This document shows positions 52,193-60,963 of a DNA stretch of 64,000 nucleotides, one piece after another; position 1 is the stretch's first letter; every line of letters begins with the position of its first letter. A program made the position numbers and the translations under genes. The notes beneath the pieces were generated by a model that worked only from the letters and a program-made list of their open reading frames with translations, had not been told where the DNA came from and did not search any database. Source of the stretch: Yeosuana sp043876835 (GTDB lineage Bacteria > Bacteroidota > Bacteroidia > Flavobacteriales > Flavobacteriaceae); contig NZ_JBAWJZ010000001.1 in NCBI RefSeq assembly GCF_043876835.1, positions 124,001 through 188,000 of the forward strand, given 5' to 3'.

Positions 52193-53109
52193 CTTCTTGC
52201 TTTTTCTTCCTGAGGCATTAAACAATTGTAAATAAAAGTATTTGTTGGGGTTTCAATTCCTAATAATTTTCCTTGTGCTACAATATATCCATTGAAATTT
52301 TCCAGTTCGCTTGGTTTGCCTTCCATAACATCGCGTTGCATAGATGCTGTTGTATTATAATCTAAACTATCAATGACTTTTACAGTCTTTTCAACATCTT
52401 GTTCAGTTAATCCAATTCCTTTTTCATTGGCAACAGCAACCATTTCATTTGCTGTGTCATAAATTATATTTCTTATCCCTATATGTTCTCTCATCACACC
52501 AAAAACTGCTCGCGTTAATGCACCTATTCCACTTATAGTCCCAATAAATAGAAATTTTTTCCAAATGTCTAAATGAATATCGTCTGAAAGCGTGTTTTTA
52601 AATTCTGCTTTGTCAAACACTTTTTTTAATTGCTTAACGCGATCTGTTTTTTTGTTATCATATTCACCAAAAACAATCTCGGGCTCAAAAGTAAAATGAC
52701 TGATAATTCCAGGAGCTTTAACCTTACTAACAATTTTACATAGTCCTGCTAGTACGTTTTCTTTTGGTAAAATTGAAAGTAACTTATCTGCATTATCTGC
52801 TCCATTTTGAAGTGGCAACACCATGGTGTCTTTTGTAATAACCCCTTTTAGTTGTTTTGCAACCTCTAAAACTTGCCAAGATTTAACACCTAAAATAATA
52901 AGGTCAGGATTTTTTATATCGTTAATAACATCTGTTACTTTTGGGTGTACAGTAAAATCCCCTAAAATACTTTTTACTTGCAACCCATTCTTTTTTATGG
53001 CTTCCAAATGTTTCCCACGAGCTATAAAAGTAACCTCAAACCCAGCTTTGGCTAATTTTCCACCAAAATAACCTCCTACTCCACCAGCTCCAATTACAAC
53101 AATGTTCAT
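52189..53109 (-). CDS. ketopantoate reductase family protein
   Basis: The 306-residue protein has the NADP-binding N-terminus IVVIGAGGVGGYFGGKLAKA, a lysine-containing LDIWKKFLFIGTISGIGALT (catalytic Lys) and the C-terminal domain with KPSELENFNGYIVAQGKLLG. These fit 2-dehydropantoate 2-reductase (PanE/ApbA), which makes pantoate for coenzyme A. Many paralogues of this family act on other 2-oxoacids, and no pan genes are adjacent, so the precise substrate is not certain. Confidence 0.85.
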   Translation of the reverse strand: MNIVVIGAGGVGGYFGGKLAKAGFEVTFIARGKHLEAIKKNGLQVKSILGDFTVHPKVTDVINDIKNPDLIILGVKSWQVLEVAKQLKGVITKDTMVLPLQNGADNADKLLSILPKENVLAGLCKIVSKVKAPGIISHFTFEPEIVFGEYDNKKTDRVKQLKKVFDKAEFKNTLSDDIHLDIWKKFLFIGTISGIGALTRAVFGVMREHIGIRNIIYDTANEMVAVANEKGIGLTEQDVEKTVKVIDSLDYNTTASMQRDVMEGKPSELENFNGYIVAQGKLLGIETPTNTFIYNCLMPQEEKARS

Positions 53110-53175
53110 ATGTTTTAGTTTATATAAATATAGTTTAAATATACTTTATTATTTTTACATCATTAATCCATTTTT

Positions 53176-54054
53176 ATGAGTTTATCATTTGAAAATCACC
53201 AAAAACGCCGACTTATTTCATCCTATTTTTCAGTAGTGTTAAGCATTGCTTTGGTTTTATTTTTATTAGGCTTACTAGGTATGCTGGTGCTTAATGCCAA
53301 AAAAGTATCGGATTATTTTAAAGAGCAGGTTGTTTTGACCATCTATTTAAAAGATACTGCTAAAGAAGTTGAAACCAAACAGCTTGAAAAAAGTTTGGCA
53401 ATGGCCGATTATGTAAAATCAACTGAATATGTTTCAAAAGAGCAAGCTGCTGAATTTATGAAAGCTGAAAACGGTGAAGATTTTATGGATTTTGTAGGAT
53501 ATAATCCACTTCAAAACAGCATTGATGTTCATTTAAAAGCTGATTTTGTAACTTCTGATCAATTAGAAAAAATTTCAGAAGAAGCCCTAAGCAAAAACTT
53601 CGTTGATGAAGTAACTTATGACAATGACTTGGTTACTTTAATGAATAATAATGTTAAAAAAATAAGTTTTTGGGTTTTGGTAATCAGCGGCATTTTTACT
53701 TTAATAGCCGTTTTACTAATTAATAGCTCTATTAGGCTTGCCGTTTATTCCAAACGTTTCACCATTAAAACCATGCAAATGGTTGGGGCAACAAAACAAT
53801 TCATTAGAAGACCTTTTGTTTGGAAAAGTGTTCGTTTAGGAATTATTGGCGGCGTTTTAGCCTTAGTTGGAATGGCAATAGTACTATATTATATGAATAA
53901 AACCTTTCCAGAATTAGAATTGTTAAGCAATCCTGTACTGGTTACTTTATTGTTTGTTTTTGTGTTTACTTTAGGAATCATCATCACTTGGATTAGCACT
54001 CATATTGCAACTCAACGCTTTTTAAATTTGAAAACAGACCAGTTGTATTATTAA
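53176..54054 (+). CDS. ftsX: cell division protein FtsX
   Basis: The 292-residue protein has one N-terminal helix (about 16-40), a periplasmic domain (about 41-160) and three C-terminal helices, the FtsX layout. The conserved segments EQVVLTIYLKDTA and SRKRFTIKTMQMVGAT-like AVYSKRFTIKTMQMVGAT are present. FtsX with FtsE controls peptidoglycan hydrolases during division. ftsE is not adjacent. It starts a run of envelope genes (DUF3098, uppP, truB). Confidence 0.93.
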   Translation: MSLSFENHQKRRLISSYFSVVLSIALVLFLLGLLGMLVLNAKKVSDYFKEQVVLTIYLKDTAKEVETKQLEKSLAMADYVKSTEYVSKEQAAEFMKAENGEDFMDFVGYNPLQNSIDVHLKADFVTSDQLEKISEEALSKNFVDEVTYDNDLVTLMNNNVKKISFWVLVISGIFTLIAVLLINSSIRLAVYSKRFTIKTMQMVGATKQFIRRPFVWKSVRLGIIGGVLALVGMAIVLYYMNKTFPELELLSNPVLVTLLFVFVFTLGIIITWISTHIATQRFLNLKTDQLYY

Positions 54055-54153
54055 AATTAATTTTTAAAAACTATAATTTTACATATTATTAACTCAGTTT
54101 TTTAAATAAATCTTTTACTTTGCAACCATTATTTTAAAAATTAAGACCTAATT

Positions 54154-54414
54154 ATGGGAGAGAAAAAACGTAAAGAAGCTTCTGGAAGCATATTTGTTTT
54201 TGGAATGAAAAATTATAAGTTTATGTTTATAGGCATTGCCTGTATTGCTCTTGGTTTTATTTTAATGTCTGGCGGCGGAAGTGATGATCCCAATGTTTTT
54301 AATCCTGAAATATTTAATTTTAGACGCATACGAATTGCGCCAACGCTTGTACTTATTGGTTTTGGAATCCAGATTTATGCTATTTTATTGAACCCTAATA
54401 AGAATAATGACTAG
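54154..54414 (+). CDS. DUF3098 family small membrane protein
   Basis: The 86-residue protein has two membrane helices (about 24-40 and 63-79) joined by a Gly-rich loop SGGGSDDPNVFNPEIFNFRR, characteristic of DUF3098. Function unknown. It sits between ftsX and uppP, whose start overlaps its stop by 8 bases, so a role in the cell envelope is plausible. Confidence 0.88.
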   Translation: MGEKKRKEASGSIFVFGMKNYKFMFIGIACIALGFILMSGGGSDDPNVFNPEIFNFRRIRIAPTLVLIGFGIQIYAILLNPNKNND

Positions 54415-55219
54415 TATTGAAGCCATTATTTTAGCTATTATTGAAGGTATTACTGAATATCTTCCAATTTCATCAACCGGCCATATGATAATTGCCTCAT
54501 CACTTATGAAAATAGCTGGTGATGATTTCACAAAACTTTTCACGATAGTTATTCAACTGGGAGCCATTTTATCGGTTTTAGTATTGTATTGGAAACGCTT
54601 TTTTCAAAGTTTGGATTTTTACTTCAAACTACTGGTGGCCTTTATTCCTGCAGTAATTTTAGGTTTATTTTTAAATGATGTTATTGACGAATTGCTTGAA
54701 AGCCCACTTGTTGTAGCCATTTCGTTAATTCTTGGAGGAATTATTTTGCTTAAAGTAGATGACTGGTTTAAATCAAATGAAGTGTATGATGAAACTAATC
54801 CAGATGCTCACACTAAAATAAGTTATCTCACTGCATTAAAAATAGGTTTCTTTCAATGCATTGCCATGATTCCTGGAACCTCCAGAAGTGGTTCTACAAT
54901 CGTTGGGGGAATGACTCAAAAATTAAATCGTAAAACAGCTGCAGAATTTTCATTTTTCTTGGCCGTTCCTACCATGTTTGGTGCCACATCAAAAAAATTG
55001 TACGATTATTACCAAGCAGGATTTGAACTTAGTAGTGACCAAATTAACTATTTAATTATTGGCAATGTTGTAGCATTTATTGTGGCGCTTTTAGCCATTA
55101 AATCTTTTATAGATTATTTAAGTAAAAGAGGATTTAAAATTTTTGGTTATTATCGCATTATTTTAGGTATGGCTCTATTACTTATCCATTTCTTTATTTA
55201 CCCATTAACAACTATATAA
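54407..55219 (+). CDS. uppP: undecaprenyl-diphosphatase
   Basis: The 270-residue membrane enzyme removes a phosphate from undecaprenyl diphosphate to recycle the lipid carrier for cell wall synthesis; it also gives bacitracin resistance in some species. The two active-site motifs are IIEGITEYLPISSTGHMIIA (about 12-31) and PGTSRSGSTIVGGM (about 157-170). It overlaps DUF3098 by 8 bases and shares its last base with the truB start. Confidence 0.96.
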   Translation: MTSIEAIILAIIEGITEYLPISSTGHMIIASSLMKIAGDDFTKLFTIVIQLGAILSVLVLYWKRFFQSLDFYFKLLVAFIPAVILGLFLNDVIDELLESPLVVAISLILGGIILLKVDDWFKSNEVYDETNPDAHTKISYLTALKIGFFQCIAMIPGTSRSGSTIVGGMTQKLNRKTAAEFSFFLAVPTMFGATSKKLYDYYQAGFELSSDQINYLIIGNVVAFIVALLAIKSFIDYLSKRGFKIFGYYRIILGMALLLIHFFIYPLTTI

Positions 55220-55914
55220 TGTTAACGGTAGAAGACTATCTTTCTGGTCAAGTTTTATTAATTGATAAACCATTACATTGGACCTCATTTCAAGTAGTAA
55301 ACAAACTACGTTATGAAATAAAAAAAACCTTTAATATTAAAAATATTAAGGTTGGTCATGCTGGCACACTAGATCCATTGGCAACAGGTTTATTAGTACT
55401 TTGCACAGGTAAAATGACCAAACAAATAGACTCATTCCAAGGTCAGGTTAAAGAATATACTGGCACATTGGTTTTAGGTAGCACAACAGCTTCTTATGAT
55501 TTAGAAACTGAAATAAACGAAACATTTTCTACAGAACATATCACTGAAGATTTAATACATCAAACCACAAAACAATTCATTGGAGAGATTGATCAAATTC
55601 CACCAGTATTTTCAGCTTTAAAGCAAGATGGAAAACGGTTATATCAGTTTGCTAGAGCTGGAGAAGAAGTTGAGATTAAATCAAGAAAAATAACTATTCA
55701 GGAATTTGAAATTACAAAAATTGAGGGCCTCGAAGTTGATTTCAGAATTGTTTGCAGTAAAGGCACATACATAAGGTCGTTAGCTCATGATTTTGGAAAA
55801 GCACTTAAATCTGGTGCTCACCTATCTGCTTTAAGACGCACTAAAATTGGAGACTTTAATGTTGCAAATGCCATTTCGATTGAAAATTTCATTACAAATT
55901 TAACTTCATATTAA
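55219..55914 (+). CDS. truB: tRNA pseudouridine-55 synthase
   Basis: The 231-residue enzyme makes pseudouridine 55 in the T loop of tRNA. The catalytic aspartate is D52 in VGHAGTLDPLATGLLV, with YTGTLVLG and IVCSKGTYIRSLAHDFG further on. It lacks the C-terminal PUA domain found in longer TruB proteins. It directly follows uppP. Confidence 0.96.
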   Translation: MLTVEDYLSGQVLLIDKPLHWTSFQVVNKLRYEIKKTFNIKNIKVGHAGTLDPLATGLLVLCTGKMTKQIDSFQGQVKEYTGTLVLGSTTASYDLETEINETFSTEHITEDLIHQTTKQFIGEIDQIPPVFSALKQDGKRLYQFARAGEEVEIKSRKITIQEFEITKIEGLEVDFRIVCSKGTYIRSLAHDFGKALKSGAHLSALRRTKIGDFNVANAISIENFITNLTSY

Positions 55915-55956
55915 TTTTTGACTTAAATTTAGTTAAACAATGTAATATGAAAGTGT

Positions 55957-56505
55957 ATGAAGATCTCATTCTCAATTGTTTTGCTTTCATTTTTAACACT
56001 TTATTCATTTTCTCAAAATGACTCCATAAAAACTAATGGTCTCTTCTATAAACTTTCTTTAGCTACAACTTTAACAATAAATGAAGATTATGTTGCTTTT
56101 GATGATGATGATGAAAGCACACTAATAGAACCTAACGCACTTTTTGTAAACAATACAATTGGCTATCAATTTGACAGACGTTCTTTAATAGGGCTAAACT
56201 TTGAGTACAATTGGCATTCTGAACAAGGACTTCATTTTGCGCCTGCCTTTTTAAGTTTTCAATACAATATTTATGCAGCTGAAGACAAAATATTTTTAAG
56301 AGGCGGTTATGGAACCCTATTAGGTTTAGGAAAATCATTCGAAAAAGGCAATATGTTTAGGCTTGGAATTGGGTCACAAAGTGTTATGTCAAAAAACAAT
56401 AATTCAGTATTAATAGGACTGGATTTTACTAGAAAACGCTTTGGTTATAAAACACTTGAAGGGATTTCTAGTGTGTCAATTTTCTTAGAATTTATGTTTT
56501 TTTAA
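55957..56505 (+). CDS. predicted secreted or outer-membrane protein, unknown function
   Basis: The 182-residue protein has a signal peptide (about 1-19, ending YSFSQ). The rest is made of alternating beta-strand-like pieces with aromatic ends (LIGLNFEYNWHSEQGLHFAP, FLRGGYGTLLGLG, LEFMFF with a terminal Phe), a pattern typical of an outer-membrane beta-barrel. An acidic loop DDDDE lies near 48-52. No family is recognised. It follows truB by 42 bases and precedes a TonB-like gene. Confidence 0.6.
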   Translation: MKISFSIVLLSFLTLYSFSQNDSIKTNGLFYKLSLATTLTINEDYVAFDDDDESTLIEPNALFVNNTIGYQFDRRSLIGLNFEYNWHSEQGLHFAPAFLSFQYNIYAAEDKIFLRGGYGTLLGLGKSFEKGNMFRLGIGSQSVMSKNNNSVLIGLDFTRKRFGYKTLEGISSVSIFLEFMFF

Positions 56506-56564
56506 ACTTTTTATGCTAAATTGCCGTATATATATCTATGTGTTTCACATGATATTTAGATATT

Positions 56565-57293
56565 TTGAACCTAACAAATCAACATAAAGCCCTACTTATA
56601 ACCTTTTTCCTTTCTGGAACTGTGGTGATGTCTGTTTTTAATTTAAGCTTAAATCAACATAACGAACTGGCTTCAGAAAGTTATTATGAAGTTGAACCTG
56701 AGAAGGAGCTTACAGAAGAAGAGGTGAAAATTTTAGAAGCTTTAGAAAAGCTAAATAATACAAAAGCTGAAACCAACAAAGCTTTTAACGAAACGGCAAA
56801 AGAAAAATCATTTGCTGAAGCGTACAAACCTATAGCGCCTCCAGAAGATTATGTTAAACCCGATTTTAATCAAAATCAAGATCTTTCTGAAGAATCTTCC
56901 AGTAATAATAATGACATTTCTGATTTAAATCACGAAGAAATCTCTTCCTTTTCAAAAGTAAACAGTATTTTAAACAACCGTACTAAAAAAAAGGATGCTC
57001 CTGAAAGTTCAAACAGAAAGAGCACGATTCGTTACTCATTAGTTGACCGTACAGATGAATTTTTACCAATACCCATTTACTTGTGTGAAGAAGGCGGAAC
57101 TATTGTTATTAACATTACGGTTAATGAACAGGGCAAGGTTATAGACACGTATGTAAACTCTTCATCTACCTCAACAAATGAATGTTTAATTGAAAGTGCA
57201 CTTGAATATGCTAAACAAGCAAAATTTAATGCCAGTCCTGGTAAAAAATCTCAGTTAGGCTCAATTACCTTTAATTTTGTTGGCAAATACTAG
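56565..57293 (+). CDS. TonB C-terminal domain-like protein
   Basis: The 242-residue protein has one membrane helix (about 10-28), a long charged region and a C-terminal domain with the TonB pattern GTIVINITVNEQGKVIDTYV. It probably spans the periplasm and could pass energy to an outer-membrane receptor, but no ExbB/ExbD or receptor genes are near. The start is TTG at 56565 (MNLTNQHKA...), as no in-frame ATG precedes the helix. It overlaps the convergent thioredoxin-like gene by 23 bases. Confidence 0.75.
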   Translation: MNLTNQHKALLITFFLSGTVVMSVFNLSLNQHNELASESYYEVEPEKELTEEEVKILEALEKLNNTKAETNKAFNETAKEKSFAEAYKPIAPPEDYVKPDFNQNQDLSEESSSNNNDISDLNHEEISSFSKVNSILNNRTKKKDAPESSNRKSTIRYSLVDRTDEFLPIPIYLCEEGGTIVINITVNEQGKVIDTYVNSSSTSTNECLIESALEYAKQAKFNASPGKKSQLGSITFNFVGKY

Positions 57294-57891
57294 GCTCTAA
57301 TTTGCAAAGCATTGCCGCTAAATCATCCACAATATTTTGCCCTTTGTTGTTGTTGTACCAATGTTGCAATTCTTCTTTAAATTCAACAGTAATGGCACCA
57401 TGTTTTTCTTTGTAATCAATAACCATTTGAGTAGCTTCAGTAGGTCTTGGTCCATAAGTATTTAAAACCTCTCCAGACACATTATCAATCATAATTAATT
57501 TAGGCACTGCACTGGCTCCATTTGTTAAAAACATGTCCATCAGATCTAAATTTTCATCTCTAAGAACCACTCTAAAGTTAATATTTATAAGCTCAGCAAC
57601 TTTGTATAGAACAGGAACAATATGAGCTGCATCACCACACCAGCTTTCGGTAATAACTAGCCAAGTAATGTTTTCCTCGAAATTATTTAATCTGCGTTGA
57701 GCTTCATCTGAAATTTTTAAGGTTTTGTCCCAACGATTCATTCGTTTATCATTCAGTTTAGTAAACTCAGCCAAACTTTCGCTTTTTTCAATACCTGAAT
57801 TTGAATTGTCTTCAACCAATCTTTTAACAAGACTTCTATAAGTTGAATAAGACATACTGCGTTCTAAACTTTCCTTAATAATTGAATTCAT
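57271..57891 (-). CDS. thioredoxin family protein with single active-site cysteine
   Basis: The 206-residue protein has a helical N-terminal region and a thioredoxin fold with TESWCGDAAHIVPVLYKVA (WCGDA in place of WCxxC) and a cis-proline in GASAVPKLIMID. Only one cysteine remains at the active site, so it cannot work as an ordinary disulphide reductase. I place the start at the ATG at 57891 (MNSIIKES...). The in-frame ATG at 57936 is upstream of the predicted transcription start (-7 element at 57912-57919). The promoter carries a Crp/Fnr-type palindrome, tying it to the ferredoxin genes. Confidence 0.85.
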   Translation of the reverse strand: MNSIIKESLERSMSYSTYRSLVKRLVEDNSNSGIEKSESLAEFTKLNDKRMNRWDKTLKISDEAQRRLNNFEENITWLVITESWCGDAAHIVPVLYKVAELININFRVVLRDENLDLMDMFLTNGASAVPKLIMIDNVSGEVLNTYGPRPTEATQMVIDYKEKHGAITVEFKEELQHWYNNNKGQNIVDDLAAMLCKLEPSICQQN

Positions 57892-57911
57892 AATCTTTAT
57901 ATTTGATGAAA

Positions 57912-57954
57912 CAAAATTACAATCTTGATGTTTCATTTAAGATGATATTTGTCA
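57912..57954 (-). promoter_or_regulatory. thioredoxin-like gene promoter with Crp/Fnr-type operator
   Basis: Minus-strand -7 element TAATTTTG (57912-57919) with TGATATTTGTCA (plus, 57943-57954) 23 bp upstream. The -7 sequence and spacing are the same as at nuoA. The predicted leader is about 17 bases. No -7 element is found at the matching place on the tag side. Confidence 0.6.
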
Positions 57955-57984
57955 TACTTTTATATAAATACTTACAGTTTAAAT

Positions 57985-58548
57985 ATGGAAAAACATAGAT
58001 GTGGTTGGTGTATTGGTGATGCTTTATATGAGAATTATCATGATTTTGAATGGGGCGTACCTGTCTTTGATGATGACACCTTATTTGAGTTTTTAATTTT
58101 AGAAACGTTTCAAGCTGGTTTAAGCTGGATTACCATTTTACGCAAGCGCGAAAATTTCAGAAAAGCCTTTGATAATTTTGACTATAAAAAAATAGCCACT
58201 TACCAACAAGATAAAATTGACTCGCTTTTACAAGATGCTGGTATTATTAGAAACAAGTTAAAAATACAGGCCACCATTACCAATGCAAAAGCGTTTATGG
58301 AAGTGCAAAAAGAATTTGGCAGTTTCTCAAAATACAGTTGGGCATTTGTAGATGGTAAGCCTATAAAAAATAGCCTTAAAACGCATAAAGAAGCAGTTGC
58401 TACAACAAGCATAAGTGATGCCCTAAGTAAAGACTTAAAAAAGCGTGGGTTTAAATTTGTAGGATCCACAGTTATATATGCCCATATGCAAGCAACAGGT
58501 ATGGTTAATGACCATGAGGTTGGATGTTTTAGATATAATGAGGTGTGA
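57985..58548 (+). CDS. tag: DNA-3-methyladenine glycosylase I
   Basis: The 187-residue enzyme excises 3-methyladenine from DNA. The N-terminal zinc motif MEKHRCGWCIGDALY and the glycosylase region ILETFQAGLSWITILRKRENFRKAF are typical, and the C-terminal MQATGMVNDHEVGCF carries the remaining zinc ligands. The ATG at 57985 is used; an in-frame start at 57949 would add 12 residues before the conserved N-terminus. It is divergent from the thioredoxin-like gene. Confidence 0.94.
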   Translation: MEKHRCGWCIGDALYENYHDFEWGVPVFDDDTLFEFLILETFQAGLSWITILRKRENFRKAFDNFDYKKIATYQQDKIDSLLQDAGIIRNKLKIQATITNAKAFMEVQKEFGSFSKYSWAFVDGKPIKNSLKTHKEAVATTSISDALSKDLKKRGFKFVGSTVIYAHMQATGMVNDHEVGCFRYNEV

Positions 58549-58555
58549 TTTAGGT

Positions 58556-58777
58556 TTATTTCATTTTATAAATCAAACTTTCAATAGGAATTCTAATGCA
58601 TTGAACATCTTGCTCAATAACACCCAAAACTGGTTTCCCATTAATGTCAACTAATGTTTTTGGTTGTTATAAACTAAAAAGGTTATTTACTTTAAAAGGA
58701 ATATTATTTTCCTGTGAATGAAGCACTATTGAAAACAAAAACAGGCAAAGGCTAATAACATTCTTATAAAAACCCAT
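58556..58777 (-). pseudogene. degraded gene for a small secreted protein
   Basis: An ATG at 58777 opens MGFYKNVISLCLFLFSIVLH..., a clear signal peptide, but a TAA at 58667-58669 stops it after 36 residues. The same frame then continues without another stop for 36 residues (QPKTLVDINGKPVLGVIEQD... to KMK) until TAA at 58556. The second half looks like real protein (DINGKPVLGVI), so this seems to be one gene interrupted by a nonsense change or shortened by deletion. It lies between tag and a methyltransferase. Family not recognised. Confidence 0.55.
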
Positions 58778-58784
58778 CAATCTT

Positions 58785-59399
58785 CTAATTTTTTCTTCCT
58801 ATAAATCTGATAACCTTAGCTTTTCCTTTGTGGAATTCTCCTTCTTCAAGTTCAATTTCCACTTCTTCTAATTGAAGTATTTCAAAATTTGGAAAATCTT
58901 TCTTGATGGTTTCTATTGAAAATAACATGTCTAAACTTTTTGGCCCTCCAGCATTGGGATTAACCTTTTGAAATTCAACATGATTTTTACTAAACCCTTC
59001 AATTAAGATCAGTCCCTTTGGTTTTAATAACTCTGCAACTTTTTTATGATACTGTGATATGATATCTGATGAAAAATGAGCATAAATAAGAGCAGCTATA
59101 TCAAATTTCCAACTAAGTAATTTAAGGTTAAAAAACTTACCGACCTCATAATTAACAATAACATTATTTTGCTCTGCTAATTTCATCGCTTTGTTTTTCC
59201 CTTCAATACTGGTATCGAAAGCATAAACATTCAATCCCTTTTTTGCAGCATAAACTGCATTACGCCCTTCACCTTCAGCTGGCAATAAAATATTCCCTTT
59301 CGGTTTATATTTATCTAAATATTCCTTAAAAAATGCATTTGGCAAAGTGCCATAAACATATGCTTTTTGTTTAAAACGCGTGTCCCAAAAATTTTCCAT
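58785..59399 (-). CDS. class I SAM-dependent methyltransferase (TehB-like)
   Basis: The 204-residue protein has the SAM-binding part ILLPAEGEGRNAVYAAKKGL (about 36-55; first glycine motif), VYAFDTSIEGKNKAMKLAEQ and FDIAALIYAHFSSD. It resembles the small TehB/thiopurine methyltransferase-like group, which detoxify tellurite or other small compounds; its own substrate is unknown. It begins 4 bases after the stop of a frameshifted small gene. Confidence 0.82.
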   Translation of the reverse strand: MENFWDTRFKQKAYVYGTLPNAFFKEYLDKYKPKGNILLPAEGEGRNAVYAAKKGLNVYAFDTSIEGKNKAMKLAEQNNVIVNYEVGKFFNLKLLSWKFDIAALIYAHFSSDIISQYHKKVAELLKPKGLILIEGFSKNHVEFQKVNPNAGGPKSLDMLFSIETIKKDFPNFEILQLEEVEIELEEGEFHKGKAKVIRFIGRKN

Positions 59400-59403
59400 T
59401 CAA

Positions 59404-59572
59404 TTATTTGTTAAAGTATTTAGAAAACGTTTTTATATGAACTTGTTTAAAACCTTGGTCTAATTTTTCCTGAAAAAATTTTTGACATAACCTTTCATCT
59501 GTTTCTGTAAAGCCATCAATAGCTTCAATAACTAAAATGTTTTTTTTCTGTGGCAACTAATTGTTCTATCAT
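59404..59572 (-). pseudogene. small gene broken by a frameshift in an 8-A run
   Basis: From the ATG at 59572 (MIEQLVATEK...) the frame reaches a run of eight A (coding strand; T run at 59540-59547) and soon stops. Removing one A restores an open frame of 55 residues, with NILVIEAIDGFTETDERLCQ and ending KTFSKYFNK at the TAA at 59404-59406. The restored protein looks natural and ends just before the methyltransferase start. The shift could be a real mutation, phase variation or a sequencing error. Family not recognised. Confidence 0.55.
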
Positions 59573-59615
59573 GCCTTGTAGATTTTAATTATTATAAAAT
59601 AAATGAATCTGAATT

Positions 59616-59912
59616 TTAATCGTTTTCATAAAGTCTTAATCTGTTTTTAAGTGCGTTTAATTGATTGTGTAATTGTCTTTCTTTTTCCAAAAGATTAAAC
59701 ACCACATCAATCCCTTCCAGATTAACATGTAATTCATTATGTAGCCTTATCATCTTTTCAAGACCACCAATTTGGTTTTGGTGAATGAATTTATTTTGCT
59801 CGACAATCTCTATTTCAATAAGCCCTATTCTGTTTAAATCTTCAAAAAACGAGAATTCAAGGTTGTAATGCGAACAAAGTGTTTGAATTTGTATTAAGTT
59901 TTTAGCAGCCAT
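59616..59912 (-). CDS. CbpM-type chaperone modulator (MerR-like)
   Basis: The 98-residue protein has a short MerR-like N-terminal section (IQIQTLCSHYNLEFSFFEDL) and a C-terminal helical part (DVVFNLLEKERQLHNQLNAL). Proteins of this kind follow CbpA-type J proteins and inhibit or tune them. The gene starts 1 base after the J-protein stop, which supports the call. Confidence 0.8.
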   Translation of the reverse strand: MAAKNLIQIQTLCSHYNLEFSFFEDLNRIGLIEIEIVEQNKFIHQNQIGGLEKMIRLHNELHVNLEGIDVVFNLLEKERQLHNQLNALKNRLRLYEND

Positions 59913-59913
59913 A

Positions 59914-60807
59914 TTATCTTATTTTTTGTAATTGCTTAAAGAGCTCTTTTTCTCTTTCACTCAAATTAGTAGGCGTTTTAATGTTATATGTTATTATTAA
60001 ATCACCATAATGTCCTTCCCTTTTATAAACCGGAAACCCTTTCCCTTTTAACTTTACTTTTGTGCCGTTTTGAGTTTCTGGTTTTATATTTAGTTTAACC
60101 TTCCCATTAAATGTGTCGATAGTGGTTTCTCCACCTAATATTGATGTATATAAATCTAAATCTACATTGGCATATAAGTTATTTCCATCTCTTTTAAACT
60201 GGGTGTGGTTTTTTATTGTGAATTTTATATACAAATCCCCATTTGGACCACCGTTTATTCCTTTACCACCTTTGCCTGCTATTTTTATTATTTGCCCATT
60301 TTCAACTCCTGCGGGAATAGTAAGTCTTATTTTACTGCCATTTACAGTTAATTCCTGCTTATGGGTTTCATAAACATCTGTTAGATTTAATTGTAGTTCG
60401 GCATTAAAATCTTGTCCTTTAAATTGAACACTTCTGCTTTGCCTTGAAGACGCTCTTTTGCCACCAAACATGGATTCGAAATAATCTGAAAAATCATGAT
60501 CTGAATAGGCGCCACCAGAAAAATCTTGTTGATATGATTGCCTTTGAGATTGTTGCTGTTTGGCTCTTTCAAACTCTTCGGCATGTTTCCAATCTTTACC
60601 ATATGCATCGTACTTTTTTCGATTTTCAGCATCACTCAGCACTTCATTAGCTTCATTAATTTCTTTGAATTTTTTTTCGGCTTCTTTGTTGTTTGGGTTT
60701 AAATCTGGATGATATTTTCGTGCTAACTTCCGATAGGCTTTTTTAATATCAGCTTCTGTTGCAGATTTATCAACACCTAATACTTTATAATAATCTATAA
60801 AATTCAT
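59914..60807 (-). CDS. cbpA: CbpA-like DnaJ-class co-chaperone
   Basis: The 297-residue protein has an N-terminal J domain with the HPD motif (YRKLARKYHPDLNP, about 26-39), a Gln/Ser-rich linker (about 80-130) and two C-terminal substrate-binding beta domains (LTIPAGVENGQIIKIAGKGG, KPETQNGTKVKLKGKGFPVY). It lacks the zinc-finger region of DnaJ, the form called CbpA. It stimulates DnaK. cbpM is next in the operon. Confidence 0.92.
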   Translation of the reverse strand: MNFIDYYKVLGVDKSATEADIKKAYRKLARKYHPDLNPNNKEAEKKFKEINEANEVLSDAENRKKYDAYGKDWKHAEEFERAKQQQSQRQSYQQDFSGGAYSDHDFSDYFESMFGGKRASSRQSRSVQFKGQDFNAELQLNLTDVYETHKQELTVNGSKIRLTIPAGVENGQIIKIAGKGGKGINGGPNGDLYIKFTIKNHTQFKRDGNNLYANVDLDLYTSILGGETTIDTFNGKVKLNIKPETQNGTKVKLKGKGFPVYKREGHYGDLIITYNIKTPTNLSEREKELFKQLQKIR

Positions 60808-60963
60808 TTCCTTGGGCTTGTTACTTGTTGAAAGGAAGACGAGTACATAATTTCAACATTCAGTTATTACTATAAATGTAACGAAATTTATGTAGAAAAA
60901 TAAAGAAATACCGATTTGATTTTCCCCATTTCAGTATGGAAATAGCTGATTAAAAAACCAAAA

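Noticed and set aside
57949..57984. Tag promoter under the same Crp/Fnr-type box
   Set aside because: At the symmetrical place on the plus strand (57978-57985) the sequence is TTTAAATA, which does not fit TAnnTTTG. Only the thioredoxin side is supported.
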